Assembly (NCBI GenBank): GCA_964639225.1
Contig: CAZXCK010000109.1
Coordinates: 1 to 15,271, forward strand
Direction: 5' to 3'
Length of the DNA: 15,271 nucleotides
DNA from: CAZXCK01 sp964639225
Lineage (GTDB): Bacteria; Chloroflexota; Anaerolineae; Aggregatilineales; Phototrophicaceae
Position 1 is the stretch's first letter; every line of letters begins with the position of its first letter. Made by a program: the position numbers and the translations under genes. Below are positions 1-7,640 of the stretch, piece by piece. The notes beneath the pieces were generated by a model. That model had not been told where the DNA came from, searched no databases, and worked only from the letters and a program-made list of their open reading frames with translations.

Positions 1-344
1 ATCTGCCGCTCGTGTTGCCGACCGAGCGGGACGAGGTGGAGAGTGCGTGGCATCTGTTTCCGGTGCGGTTGACGGATGAGGCGCCGGTGGGGAGAGATGA
101 GTTCATCGAGAGGATGAAGGGGGCGAATATCGGGACGTCGGTGCATTTCATTCCGATTCATAGGCATCCATATTATCGGACTAAACATGGGTGGAACGAG
201 GGGGAGTTCCCGGTAGCGGAGGGGACATTCCGCAGAGTGGTGAGTTTGCCGCTGCATGGGGGGTTGAGCGATGGAGAGGTGACGGATGTGATCGAGGCCA
301 CCGCATCGCAACTCGGCCGTCGGACCGAGCGAGAGAGTTCGTGA
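1..344 (+). CDS. DegT/DnrJ/EryC1/StrS sugar aminotransferase, C-terminal part (5' partial)
   Basis: This is the C-terminal end of a PLP-dependent nucleotide-sugar aminotransferase of the DegT/DnrJ/EryC1/StrS family. Such enzymes transfer an amino group, usually from glutamate, to a 4-keto or 3-keto nucleotide sugar in the cytoplasm. The frame is open from base 3 and runs off the left edge, so the PLP-lysine half is missing. Visible family marks are the stretch VHFIPIHRHPYY, typical of the C-terminal domain of perosamine/PseC-like members, followed by PVAE and the closing SLPLHGGLSDGEV helix region. The stop TGA overlaps the GTG of the sulfotransferase (GTGA), indicating translational coupling. 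Its base composition is lower in GC than the next two genes (hand count over 61-180 about 55%, against about 70% over 961-1020). Family assignment is secure; the exact sugar substrate cannot be told. Confidence 0.88.
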   Translation, partial: LPLVLPTERDEVESAWHLFPVRLTDEAPVGRDEFIERMKGANIGTSVHFIPIHRHPYYRTKHGWNEGEFPVAEGTFRRVVSLPLHGGLSDGEVTDVIEATASQLGRRTERESS

Positions 345-1213
345 TCCGCCCGCCGATCATCATTGTTGGAGCGGCCCGCTCGGGAACCAATCTGCTGCGT
401 GACATTCTCACCGGACTGCCGGGCTTTCGCACCTGGCCCTGCGACGAGATCCCTTACGTTTGGCGCCACGGCAACCGGGACTGGCCCGACGACGAGTTCG
501 GTCGCGAGTTAGGGCGTCCCGCGGTGCGGGCGTACATCCGACGGCGCTTTGTGGATCTCGCTGCGGGGCAAGACGTGGCGGTGGTCGAGAAGACCTGCGC
601 CAATTCGCTGCGGGTCGGCTTCGTCGACGAGGTCCTGCCCGAGGCCCGTTTCGTGATCATCGTACGCCACGGCCTCGACGCCGCCGCCTCGGCGATGAAG
701 CGCTGGCGCGCCGGCTTTGACCTCGGCTACTCCCTCGCTAAGCTGCGCTACGTGCCTCCTGGCGACCTGCCTCACTATGCCGTGCGCTACCTGCAGAACC
801 GTCTGCGGCGCGCCGTATCCCGCGAGAAGCGGCTGTCGGTCTGGGGACCGGTCTTCGCCGGCATGCGCGACTTGCCGCCCGACATCCCGCTGACCGAACT
901 CGCCATCCGTCAGTGGGCGCGCTGCGTCGAGCGGACCGAGGATGCGCTCGCGGACCTGCCGGCCGCCCGGCAGCACCGGGTCCGTTACGAGGATCTCGTG
1001 ACCGATCCGGCGGCGACCATGGCTGGCATCCTGGCATTCCTCGATGCCACGCCCGACCCGGCGATCCTGGAAGCGGCCGTCGCCACCGTTCGCACCGACA
1101 GCATCGGCAAGGCCCGCCGGTCACTGGCGCCGGACGATCGGGCGGCCATGGCGCGCCTCGCCGGTCCCGCATTGCGACGCCTCGACTATCCCCTGGAGGT
1201 GGCTGGATCGTGA
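341..1213 (+). CDS. Sulfotransferase family protein (PAPS-dependent)
   Basis: Predicted cytoplasmic sulfotransferase of 290 residues that would move a sulfo group from PAPS to an acceptor, here probably a sugar or glycan intermediate. The 5'-phosphosulfate-binding loop is GAARSGTNLL at residues 10-19. The 3'-phosphate-binding segment is VRHGLDAAAS around residues 108-117, with R109 and S117 in the expected places. RYEDL at 215-219 is the usual motif of bacterial and Golgi-type family members. The start is GTG at 341, overlapping the preceding stop; the open frame extends back to 191, but that part lies inside the aminotransferase and is not credible. The end overlaps the next gene by GTGA. 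Being locked between two sugar aminotransferases suggests sulfation of an amino-sugar-containing polysaccharide (inference). It is GC-rich, like the gene after it. Confidence 0.88.
   Translation: MIRPPIIIVGAARSGTNLLRDILTGLPGFRTWPCDEIPYVWRHGNRDWPDDEFGRELGRPAVRAYIRRRFVDLAAGQDVAVVEKTCANSLRVGFVDEVLPEARFVIIVRHGLDAAASAMKRWRAGFDLGYSLAKLRYVPPGDLPHYAVRYLQNRLRRAVSREKRLSVWGPVFAGMRDLPPDIPLTELAIRQWARCVERTEDALADLPAARQHRVRYEDLVTDPAATMAGILAFLDATPDPAILEAAVATVRTDSIGKARRSLAPDDRAAMARLAGPALRRLDYPLEVAGS
1195..1200 (+). promoter_or_regulatory. Ribosome binding site for the second aminotransferase
   Basis: GGAGGT lies 9 bases before the GTG at 1210, inside the end of the sulfotransferase gene. It fixes the start of the aminotransferase at 1210 rather than at any upstream in-frame codon. 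Confidence 0.7.
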
Positions 1214-2334
1214 ACCACCCGGAGGTCGTGCCGTTCTTCAAGGGCCGCGTGGCGCTCTACGCGATCCTCGAGGCGGCTGGCATCGGCCCCGGAAGCCAGG
1301 TGCTCTTGCCGGGCTACACGTGCGTCGTCGTGCCCAGTGCGATTCTTTACCGCGGCGCCGAACCCGTTTACATCGACATCGACGCCGCGACCTGCAACCT
1401 GGACGTGGCCCAGCTCGAGTCCAGCCGCGGCGTGCGCTGGAATCCCGACCGCGCCCGGGCGCTGGTCGTGCAGCACACTTACGGCCTGCCGGCCGACATG
1501 GACGCGCTGCTGGCGTTCGCGCGCCGGCACGGATTGCTGGTCATCGAGGACGCATGCCACGCATTGGGGGCGACCTGGGACGGCCGCCGCGTGGGTTCGC
1601 TGGGCGACGCGGCGTTCTTCTCCACCCAGTGGTCCAAGCCGGTGACCACCGGCCTCGGCGGCTGGGCCGAGGCCGCGGACCCTGAGTTGCGGTCGACGCT
1701 ATCGCATGTCGCGGCGACCTATCCTTCGCCGGGGCTGCTCGCCGAGGGTCGCCTGTTCGCCCAGTACCTCGCATATCGCGCCCTCTACCGCCCCCGCCTC
1801 TTCTGGCTTCTGCAGGGCACTTATCGTCTGCTGGGACGTGTCGGCCTGGTGATCGGCTCGTCTACCAGCGCGGAACTGGACTGCCGCCAACCCGCCGACT
1901 ACCGGCAGCGCATGGGCGGGCTGCAGCAGCGCACCCTCGCGCGACTGCTGGACCGGACGACGGAGAACATCGCCACGCGGCGCCGGAACGCGGCGGAGAT
2001 CGAACGCCAGCTGCATCGGAAGGGGTTGCCGACGGCCACGGTTCCCGCACCGGCCGAGCCGGTGTGGTTGCGCTATCCGCTCCGGGTCGGCAACAAGGCT
2101 GCGTTGCTCGACAGGGCACGCGAGGCGCGGATCGAGCTGGGCGACTGGTTCCTCTCGCCCGTCCACCCCAACCTCGCGGGCTGGGAGCAGGCGGGGTACC
2201 GGCCTGGCCTCTGCCCGGAGGCCGAGCGCGCCAGCCGCGAGGTCGTCAACCTGCCGACCCACGGTGGCCTCGACGACGACGAGATCGACCGCATCGTCGC
2301 CTTCCTGGCGGCGAACGCGGCCCCTGCCCCCTGA
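1210..2334 (+). CDS. DegT/DnrJ/EryC1/StrS family PLP-dependent aminotransferase
   Basis: Complete 374-residue nucleotide-sugar aminotransferase. In order it shows LLPGYTC (residues 32-38), the PLP-contacting IEDACHALGA with D114, the RRVGSLGDAAFFS strand, and the Schiff-base lysine K143 in STQWSKPVTTGLGG. It closes with the family's VVNLPTHGGLDDDEI region. Length matches the family norm of about 370-400. The start is GTG at 1210, overlapping the sulfotransferase stop and preceded by GGAGGT; the longer open frame from 913 is only a shadow of the sulfotransferase gene. The STQWSK form of the lysine motif differs from the more common H-P-x-K or H-x-T-K form, which marks a divergent subgroup. The acceptor keto-sugar is not predictable. 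It is the last gene of the + strand run and meets the - strand operon head-on. Confidence 0.92.
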   Translation: MNHPEVVPFFKGRVALYAILEAAGIGPGSQVLLPGYTCVVVPSAILYRGAEPVYIDIDAATCNLDVAQLESSRGVRWNPDRARALVVQHTYGLPADMDALLAFARRHGLLVIEDACHALGATWDGRRVGSLGDAAFFSTQWSKPVTTGLGGWAEAADPELRSTLSHVAATYPSPGLLAEGRLFAQYLAYRALYRPRLFWLLQGTYRLLGRVGLVIGSSTSAELDCRQPADYRQRMGGLQQRTLARLLDRTTENIATRRRNAAEIERQLHRKGLPTATVPAPAEPVWLRYPLRVGNKAALLDRAREARIELGDWFLSPVHPNLAGWEQAGYRPGLCPEAERASREVVNLPTHGGLDDDEIDRIVAFLAANAAPAP

Positions 2335-2423
2335 TCCACCGACGCGGCAGCTCAGACGCGTCCCTCGGTGCCCCAGTCACGTTGCGCCAGATCGGCGGCT
2401 CGATAAACTCCTGAGCGCGGCGT
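2335..2423. other. Convergent intergenic junction
   Basis: These 89 bases lie between the stop of the + strand aminotransferase and the stop of the - strand methyltransferase. I looked for a shared bidirectional terminator and saw no clean GC-rich stem followed by a T-run on either strand. The two transcription units therefore meet here without an obvious intrinsic terminator. Confidence 0.6.
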
Positions 2424-3320
2424 TCAGCCCGCTGACTCGGAGGCGTGGACGCGCTCGGGGCGGCGAAGCGTGATCCGTGCCCCGCGGACGCGAAGATCGT
2501 CGTCGGAATAGTGTCTGTACTCCGGGGCCAGAGACCTTCGATCCAGGGGAACGCTGTCCCATGTCCGGGCCCGATCATCCTCGACGTCGAAACCGCAGCG
2601 CTCGAAACACTCGAGGACGTCGCGGTGGCGCAAACGATTCGTATAGTAGCCCTGGTTAGGAAAGAACCGACTCTCCCACAACTGGCTCCGGAACCGTAGA
2701 TTATTGAGCCCACCACCGAGGTGATCTTTGTAGTCGACCTGATGCACCGACAAGCCGCCCGGCCGCTGCACACGATGGAGTTCGGCCGCTGTGGCGTCGA
2801 AAGTGGAACGCGCCACGTGCTCCAAGACTGCGTTCGAAAAGCTGAAGTCGACGCACTCGTCCGGAAGCGTTTGCAATGAGGCAAGCCCATCGGTGAGGTA
2901 GGAGACTCCGATCGCGGAGAAACCATCGAGCAAGTTCCCCGACCTCGCACGCGCGGACTCGAAGGCCTCGCGATCGGAATCCTCCAGTGTGCCGAGGATA
3001 TCCGCGTAGGTGTCGACGTCGCGACTCGCGAAGTCGCCGACGTCGATCAGGATTGCGTGATCGAATCCGGAGCGTTTCGCAATTGCGCCGGACAGGAGGC
3101 TCCCACCTGGCCCAAGTTCGAGGAGCGTTGCTCCGGGACGCAGCGACCCGCTTCGACTCTCGAAGTCCTGCATGTAACTCTCGAAGATCCGTACGGCATA
3201 CTCGAGATGCTCCATTCCTCCGCGGCGACCGGTCAGGCCACTTCTGAGCCGTTCGTACGAGACCGGCAGCATGCCGACCGTTGACTTCGCGATCATCTTG
3301 AACCACCATGGGATGTTCAC
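2424..3320 (-). CDS. Class I SAM-dependent methyltransferase
   Basis: Predicted 298-residue soluble methyltransferase with a Rossmann-like class I fold. Motif I is LLELGPGGSL at residues 66-75, an acidic motif II region follows (ILIDVGDF, 90-97), the FSNAVLEHV segment is at 161-169, and RVQRPGG at 183-189 is the typical pre-strand-5 motif of the Methyltransf_11/UbiE-like group. The N-terminal 60 residues and the C-terminal tail after about 230 are extra to the core. The start is GTG at 3320, preceded by AGGAGG on the - strand. It is the last gene of the leftward operon, 48 bases after a glycosyltransferase, so O- or N-methylation of a glycan residue is the likely job, but the target is inferred only from context. 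Confidence 0.85.
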   Translation of the reverse strand: MNIPWWFKMIAKSTVGMLPVSYERLRSGLTGRRGGMEHLEYAVRIFESYMQDFESRSGSLRPGATLLELGPGGSLLSGAIAKRSGFDHAILIDVGDFASRDVDTYADILGTLEDSDREAFESARARSGNLLDGFSAIGVSYLTDGLASLQTLPDECVDFSFSNAVLEHVARSTFDATAAELHRVQRPGGLSVHQVDYKDHLGGGLNNLRFRSQLWESRFFPNQGYYTNRLRHRDVLECFERCGFDVEDDRARTWDSVPLDRRSLAPEYRHYSDDDLRVRGARITLRRPERVHASESAG

Positions 3321-3329
3321 GCTGCTTCT

Positions 3330-3335
3330 CCTCCT
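3330..3335 (-). promoter_or_regulatory. Ribosome binding site for the methyltransferase
   Basis: AGGAGG on the - strand sits 9 bases before the GTG at 3320, within a purine-rich run. It supports GTG as the start even though no ATG is used. Confidence 0.6.
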
Positions 3336-3368
3336 CTTCGGACGCTGAAGTCGACTCGATGGAGTCTC

Positions 3369-4529
3369 CTAGGCTGCCTCTCCCCACGTCGCTCGTCCGG
3401 ATCGCAGTACCCTCGTGTACAACTCCTGGTACCGACGACGAATCGGCTCGATCGCGTAGGTCTCGACGATCCGAGCCCGTGCCTGTCGGCCCATGCGAAC
3501 ACGTTCGTCCGGATCCATGGCCAACGATTCCACGGCCTCGACGATCGCCAAGACGTCGCGGGGCGGCACGAGGCGTCCGGTTCGTCCGGACTCGATCACG
3601 AGTCGTGTACCGGGTATGTCACTTCCGATCACCGCCAGACCACAGGAAGCCGCCTCGAGAACGACTCTAGGTAAACCCTCGCGATAGCGCGACGGATTGA
3701 CCAATACGTCGTACTCCGGAAGTTCACGATCGATCTCGTGGAGATAGCCGCAGAACTTCACGCCACATCGGCAAGCGAGCGTTCTAACCTCGATCTCGGT
3801 CATACCATCCACGTGACCTGCCTCAGTCTCTCCGGCGAGGGTCCATTCCGCCTCGATCCCTCGCTCCCGCGCCAAGAAGGCCGCCTCGCAGAATTCGTGG
3901 ACTCCTTTCGATCGAAGGAGTCGCGAGACCATGAGAATCCGAAGGGGACGCGCGGTTCGCATCTCCTGTTCCGGCCTGCCGGGACGAAACCGGTCCGTAT
4001 CGACGCCGGAACCGGGGATCATCATCGACCGTTCGCGGGGAACCCAACCACGCGACACAAAGGCATCGAGATCCTCCGGATTCTGGAAGACCGTCCACCT
4101 CGCCGTGTGACCCGCGATCCGATATCCGACGTTCGCGAGTCGTCCGGAAACGCCGCCAGCATCCACAGACGCCCCCAGTCCCGTAATCGTCGCGATCAAC
4201 TCCGACGACTCGCCAATGCGAGATCGGATTGCCATTGCACTCAGGATCACCGGCTTCGCGTTGAACGCATGAACGAGACGAATTCCGCGCTCGGCCAGGT
4301 GACGCCGGATCTGTACGATCGCACGAAGGTCGGACACAGGCGACGATGCGTTACGAACCAGACCGACGTCCTTCCACATCACACCGAGATCCAGCGCCGT
4401 GCCTACTTCGGTCGCATCTGCGGTGAGCACGTCGACTCCACACTTCATGTCCTGAAGCGTGCGAATCAGCGGCACGCGTGATCGCTCGATCGCGAACGAG
4501 CGGTTGGAGATCAACGCCACACGATCCAC
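3369..4529 (-). CDS. Glycosyltransferase family 4 (GT-B fold)
   Basis: Predicted 386-residue retaining glycosyltransferase that adds a sugar from a nucleotide donor to a lipid-linked oligosaccharide at the inner face of the membrane. The acceptor-side N-terminal half has VHAFNAKPVI (86-95) and ITGLG (114-118), a pairing typical of the PglA/TuaC-like subgroup that often uses HexNAc acceptors. The donor half has VSRLLRSKGV (201-210) and the E-x7-E nucleotide-sugar motif EGLPRVVLE with E284 and E292. Length is normal for GT4. The start is GTG at 4529, supported by an AGGAGG 6 bases upstream. It lies 43 bases after the amidotransferase gene and 48 bases before the methyltransferase. The linkage and sugar cannot be derived from sequence. 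Confidence 0.9.
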   Translation of the reverse strand: MDRVALISNRSFAIERSRVPLIRTLQDMKCGVDVLTADATEVGTALDLGVMWKDVGLVRNASSPVSDLRAIVQIRRHLAERGIRLVHAFNAKPVILSAMAIRSRIGESSELIATITGLGASVDAGGVSGRLANVGYRIAGHTARWTVFQNPEDLDAFVSRGWVPRERSMMIPGSGVDTDRFRPGRPEQEMRTARPLRILMVSRLLRSKGVHEFCEAAFLARERGIEAEWTLAGETEAGHVDGMTEIEVRTLACRCGVKFCGYLHEIDRELPEYDVLVNPSRYREGLPRVVLEAASCGLAVIGSDIPGTRLVIESGRTGRLVPPRDVLAIVEAVESLAMDPDERVRMGRQARARIVETYAIEPIRRRYQELYTRVLRSGRATWGEAA

Positions 4530-4535
4530 TTCCTT

Positions 4536-4541
4536 CCTCCT
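4536..4541 (-). promoter_or_regulatory. Strong ribosome binding site for GT4 gene
   Basis: AGGAGG on the - strand, 6 bases before the GTG start at 4529, in the 43-base gap after the amidotransferase gene. It is a near-consensus site, so this gene is probably translated independently rather than only by coupling. Confidence 0.7.
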
Positions 4542-4572
4542 CTCCAGTCGTCAGGGTCCAGGTCCGGTGCGT

Positions 4573-6516
4573 TCAGAGTCTGACTTCACGGTGCAGCCAT
4601 TGGGAGAGCATCAAGACGTGCCACAGACCTTGTTGATGGTTCCGGATACCGCGAACGTGTTCCGACCATCGGCGGTCGATGAACCCCAGGTCCAGTCCGA
4701 CGTCGTCGCTCAGGACAGCATCATGGAGGAGATCACCGGCCCAGTCACGCATCGGCCCTCGAATCCATTCGCCCACCGGAACGCCGAAGCCCGCCTTCGG
4801 CCGCGAGAGGAAGGATTCGCCGAACCGCTCCCGGGCGATGGCTCGCAGTGGCAGTTTCGTACCTGCTGAACCGCACAACGCACCCGGCGCCAGAGAACGC
4901 GCCGTGCGGAACACCCGTCGATCGACCAACGGCACGCGAACCTCGAGTCCCTCGGCCATACTCGCGCGATCAACCTTGGTGAGCGTCCCTTCGCCCATGT
5001 ACAACACGGTGTCCCAGAGGAGCATCGCGTCGAGCAGGCTTCCGTCCAGTCCCTCGGCGAGGCCCTCTAGATATCCGCGGTGCGCGTCTGGGACGCCGGG
5101 CATCAATGTCGACAGGTCGTCCCACTGGGAGAGCACGTTGCCGTACACGTCCAGGGCGTCGCGTGCCTGGAGCGCCCGCTCGAGCTTCGTCAGTTTCTCG
5201 TCGAGGTGCAGCACGCGCAAGCGCGGGGGCAGTTTGTCCCGATGCCGTGTGTACAAGCCGGCGACTCCGCTGCGATTCGCCAGCGCAGCGGCCCTACCGA
5301 GGCCCAACCTAATCACTGTTGGCCATTTCCCGACCCGTCCGAGCCAACCTGCCTCCCGATGCCGATTGTAGCCGCCGAACATCTCGTCGCCGCCGTCGCC
5401 GCCGAGGCACACCTTCACATACTCGGCCGCGAACCGCGAGATCAACAATGTCGGCAGCTGTGACGAGTCAGCGAATGGCTCGCCGTAGATCGAAGGCATG
5501 CGGTCGACGAGAGCCCGGGCGTCGCTATCGGTCACCGTATGGACGTGATGCTCCGTCGCGAGTTGGGCAGCCACGGTCGCAGCGTGTGTGCGCTCATCGA
5601 ACTCGGCATCCGCGAAGCCGATCGTGAAGGTCTTCAAAGGTCGCTCCGAGGCTTCCTGCGCCAGCGCTGCAACGACCGAAGAGTCGATCCCACCCGAGAG
5701 GAAGACTCCGATCGGCACATCCGACACGAGACGATCTTGGACGCTGGCCGTCACGACAGCCTCGATCTCGGCGGCAGACGCCGCTTCCCGCGCGCGCGCC
5801 GCAACTGTCTCCTCCGTCACTCTCCAGTGCCAGCGACTCCGGGCCCTGCAGTGCCCTTCGGGCAGGCCGTCTACGCGGAGGATCTCACCCGGCCGGAGCT
5901 TCCGGACACCGCGCAAGATGGACCACGGCGCGGGGACGAACCCATAGCGCAGGTAGAGTCCCAGCGCTTCCCGGTCGACGCCCGCGTCGACCCAGTCCAG
6001 ATGTCCGACCGCGTCCAACTCCGACGCGAACGCGAACCGCCGCGGTCCGACTGCGAAGTAGAGCGGCTTGACGCCGAACCGATCGCGAACGATCTCCAGC
6101 GCACCATCTGGAGACGACCACACTCCGAAACCGAACATTCCTTCCAGGTGTTCGACGGCAGCATCCACCCCCCTTTCCTCGACGAGTTCCAGCAGGACCT
6201 CGGTATCGGATGTCCCGCGGAGGCGTGCTCGAGCTGAAGACGGGAGTCGATCGCGCAGCGCCCGAAAGTTGTAGACCTCGCCGTTGTAGGTAATCGTTGT
6301 CCGGCCCGAACACGACGTCATGGGCTGGGATCCCGTCTCCGTGAGATCGATGATCGACAGTCTCGTGTGAGCCATCGCGAGGCCGACCTCGGGGAGGTCA
6401 CGAACCCCGGACCCATCCGGGCCGCGGTGCATGACAAGGGTGGCCATCTCGCCGACGCGCGACACTCGCTCATCCGCTCCGAGCGAGGGATCCCAGAGAC
6501 CGACGATTCCGCACAC
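4573..6516 (-). CDS. asnB: Asparagine synthase (glutamine-hydrolysing) family amidotransferase
   Basis: A 647-residue AsnB-family protein. The N-terminal class II glutaminase domain begins with the nucleophile C2 (MCGIVG) and keeps R52 in HTRLSIIDL, N78-G79-E80 in YNGEVYNF and D104, matching the glutamine pocket of AsnB. The ATP-pyrophosphatase synthetase domain carries SGGIDSS at 274-280, LGGDGGDEMFGGYNRH near 371-386, and the late RPKAGFGVPV segment. All key residues are intact, so it should be active. The start is GTG at 6516, 2 bases after the stop of the upstream glycosyltransferase, whose last codons contain its Shine-Dalgarno AAGGAG. True asparagine synthesis is possible, but its place between two glycosyltransferases suggests amidation of a sugar acid in the repeat unit, as proposed for amidotransferases in O-antigen clusters (inference). 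The gene symbol names the family, not a proven role. Confidence 0.93.
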   Translation of the reverse strand: MCGIVGLWDPSLGADERVSRVGEMATLVMHRGPDGSGVRDLPEVGLAMAHTRLSIIDLTETGSQPMTSCSGRTTITYNGEVYNFRALRDRLPSSARARLRGTSDTEVLLELVEERGVDAAVEHLEGMFGFGVWSSPDGALEIVRDRFGVKPLYFAVGPRRFAFASELDAVGHLDWVDAGVDREALGLYLRYGFVPAPWSILRGVRKLRPGEILRVDGLPEGHCRARSRWHWRVTEETVAARAREAASAAEIEAVVTASVQDRLVSDVPIGVFLSGGIDSSVVAALAQEASERPLKTFTIGFADAEFDERTHAATVAAQLATEHHVHTVTDSDARALVDRMPSIYGEPFADSSQLPTLLISRFAAEYVKVCLGGDGGDEMFGGYNRHREAGWLGRVGKWPTVIRLGLGRAAALANRSGVAGLYTRHRDKLPPRLRVLHLDEKLTKLERALQARDALDVYGNVLSQWDDLSTLMPGVPDAHRGYLEGLAEGLDGSLLDAMLLWDTVLYMGEGTLTKVDRASMAEGLEVRVPLVDRRVFRTARSLAPGALCGSAGTKLPLRAIARERFGESFLSRPKAGFGVPVGEWIRGPMRDWAGDLLHDAVLSDDVGLDLGFIDRRWSEHVRGIRNHQQGLWHVLMLSQWLHREVRL

Positions 6517-6518
6517 GC

Positions 6519-7640
6519 CTAGGGCTCCTTTCGTACCGCCGCGGCCAAGTCGCGGTAAAGGCTATCGTAATCTTCCACAACGGCGCTCAACGGAAAGGAC
6601 TCCTCGGCTCGTCGCCGCATCGCCGCCCCCAACTCGCTCCTGACGCCACCCCCTGCCAGTACGAGTTCGCGGACACCCGCAGCCAGCCCTCTGATGTCGT
6701 CTCTCTCTACCACGGTCCCTTGTCCCCCCAGGATCGCCGCCACGTCACCGACGTCCGTGGCCACCACCGGGAGCGAGCACGCCATGGCCTCCGCGAGCGC
6801 ATTGGGCCACCCCTCCCGCCGAGAAGGAAGCACGAAGACGTCCATCGCGGAGAGTGCGGCGACCACGTCGTCGACGTGGTCGAGAAGCACGACGGGAGGG
6901 CCGGCATCCAGCCCTGTGAGTTCCGGAACACCGCGACCCAACGCGAGGAACACGACTCCGTCGCACTCACGCCCGATCGCCTCACGCACTCTGAGAAACA
7001 GGTCCACGCCCTTGTCGAGATGATTGCGACCAACCATCCCGACGACCACGCGACCCTGATCGATTCCGTGGCCTTGACGGAATTGTCGGCCAGCATCCTC
7101 GTAGCGCACGAATCGATGCAGATCGACACCGTTCGGGATCACGACGCCGGAATCCGTCGGAAACCCGAATGCCTCGTGATCACGTCGACTCTTATGCGAG
7201 TTATAGACAATCCGGCGAGGCCCGTTCGAGAGACCGAAGGAGACGGCGAGGGCCAGACGCGTGCGAAGCGCGATCTCGTCGAGACGTCCGATCGAAGTTC
7301 GGATGTTCCAAGCGACCGGGACGCCCAGAAGTGTCCCGATCAAACTGGCAACGAGATCGCCGTGATACATCCATCCCTGCACGACCTCGATCCGGAGTTC
7401 ACGAAGTCTTCGCAGCAATGCGCTCAAGCGCACAACGGCATTGGGACCGGGAAAGCAGAGAGTATGGACCTCGATGCCAGCATCCTCGATGGTCTTTCGA
7501 ACCGCCCCACCCGAGCCCAGTGCGACCACTACGCCGGGGTCCACACCTTCGGCACGAGCCCTGTCGACCAGGAGTCGCGCCAAGAATGTCTCCGCCCCGC
7601 CCGGGTTGAGATTCGTGATGACGTGGGCGACCTTCACCAT
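6519..7640 (-). CDS. Glycosyltransferase family 4 (GT-B fold)
   Basis: Predicted 373-residue GT4 glycosyltransferase. It begins with the classic N-terminal strand and glycine loop VAHVITNLNPGGAE (residues 4-17). Then come QGWMYHGDLVASLIG (88-102) in the acceptor domain, IPNGVD (168-173) at the domain junction, MVGRNHLDKG (202-211) for phosphate contacts, and E-x7-E as EGWPNALAE with E276 and E284. I chose ATG at 7640 because the family's first strand starts there; the open frame runs 20 codons further back to 7700, but those residues look unrelated. No good Shine-Dalgarno precedes 7640; the ATG overlaps the end of a possible small ORF (7634-7807), which could couple its translation. The next gene starts 2 bases after its stop. 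Substrate unknown. Confidence 0.9.
   Translation of the reverse strand: MVKVAHVITNLNPGGAETFLARLLVDRARAEGVDPGVVVALGSGGAVRKTIEDAGIEVHTLCFPGPNAVVRLSALLRRLRELRIEVVQGWMYHGDLVASLIGTLLGVPVAWNIRTSIGRLDEIALRTRLALAVSFGLSNGPRRIVYNSHKSRRDHEAFGFPTDSGVVIPNGVDLHRFVRYEDAGRQFRQGHGIDQGRVVVGMVGRNHLDKGVDLFLRVREAIGRECDGVVFLALGRGVPELTGLDAGPPVVLLDHVDDVVAALSAMDVFVLPSRREGWPNALAEAMACSLPVVATDVGDVAAILGGQGTVVERDDIRGLAAGVRELVLAGGGVRSELGAAMRRRAEESFPLSAVVEDYDSLYRDLAAAVRKEP
6525..6530 (-). promoter_or_regulatory. Ribosome binding site for asnB-like gene
   Basis: AAGGAG on the - strand, 8 bases before the GTG at 6516. It falls within the last sense codons of the upstream glycosyltransferase, so the two genes are likely translationally coupled. 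Confidence 0.65.

Noticed and set aside
191..340. N-terminal extension of the sulfotransferase
   Set aside because: It overlaps the aminotransferase end for 150 bases; the PAPS loop expected near the N-terminus follows directly after GTG 341.
913..1209. N-terminal extension of the second aminotransferase
   Set aside because: It is a shadow of the sulfotransferase gene; GTG 1210 has a GGAGGT site and a GTGA overlap.
3738..4481. 247-codon open frame on the + strand opposite the other GT4 gene
   Set aside because: It mirrors a well-supported glycosyltransferase, is rich in Arg, His and Thr in the way of antisense shadows, and has no domain I know.
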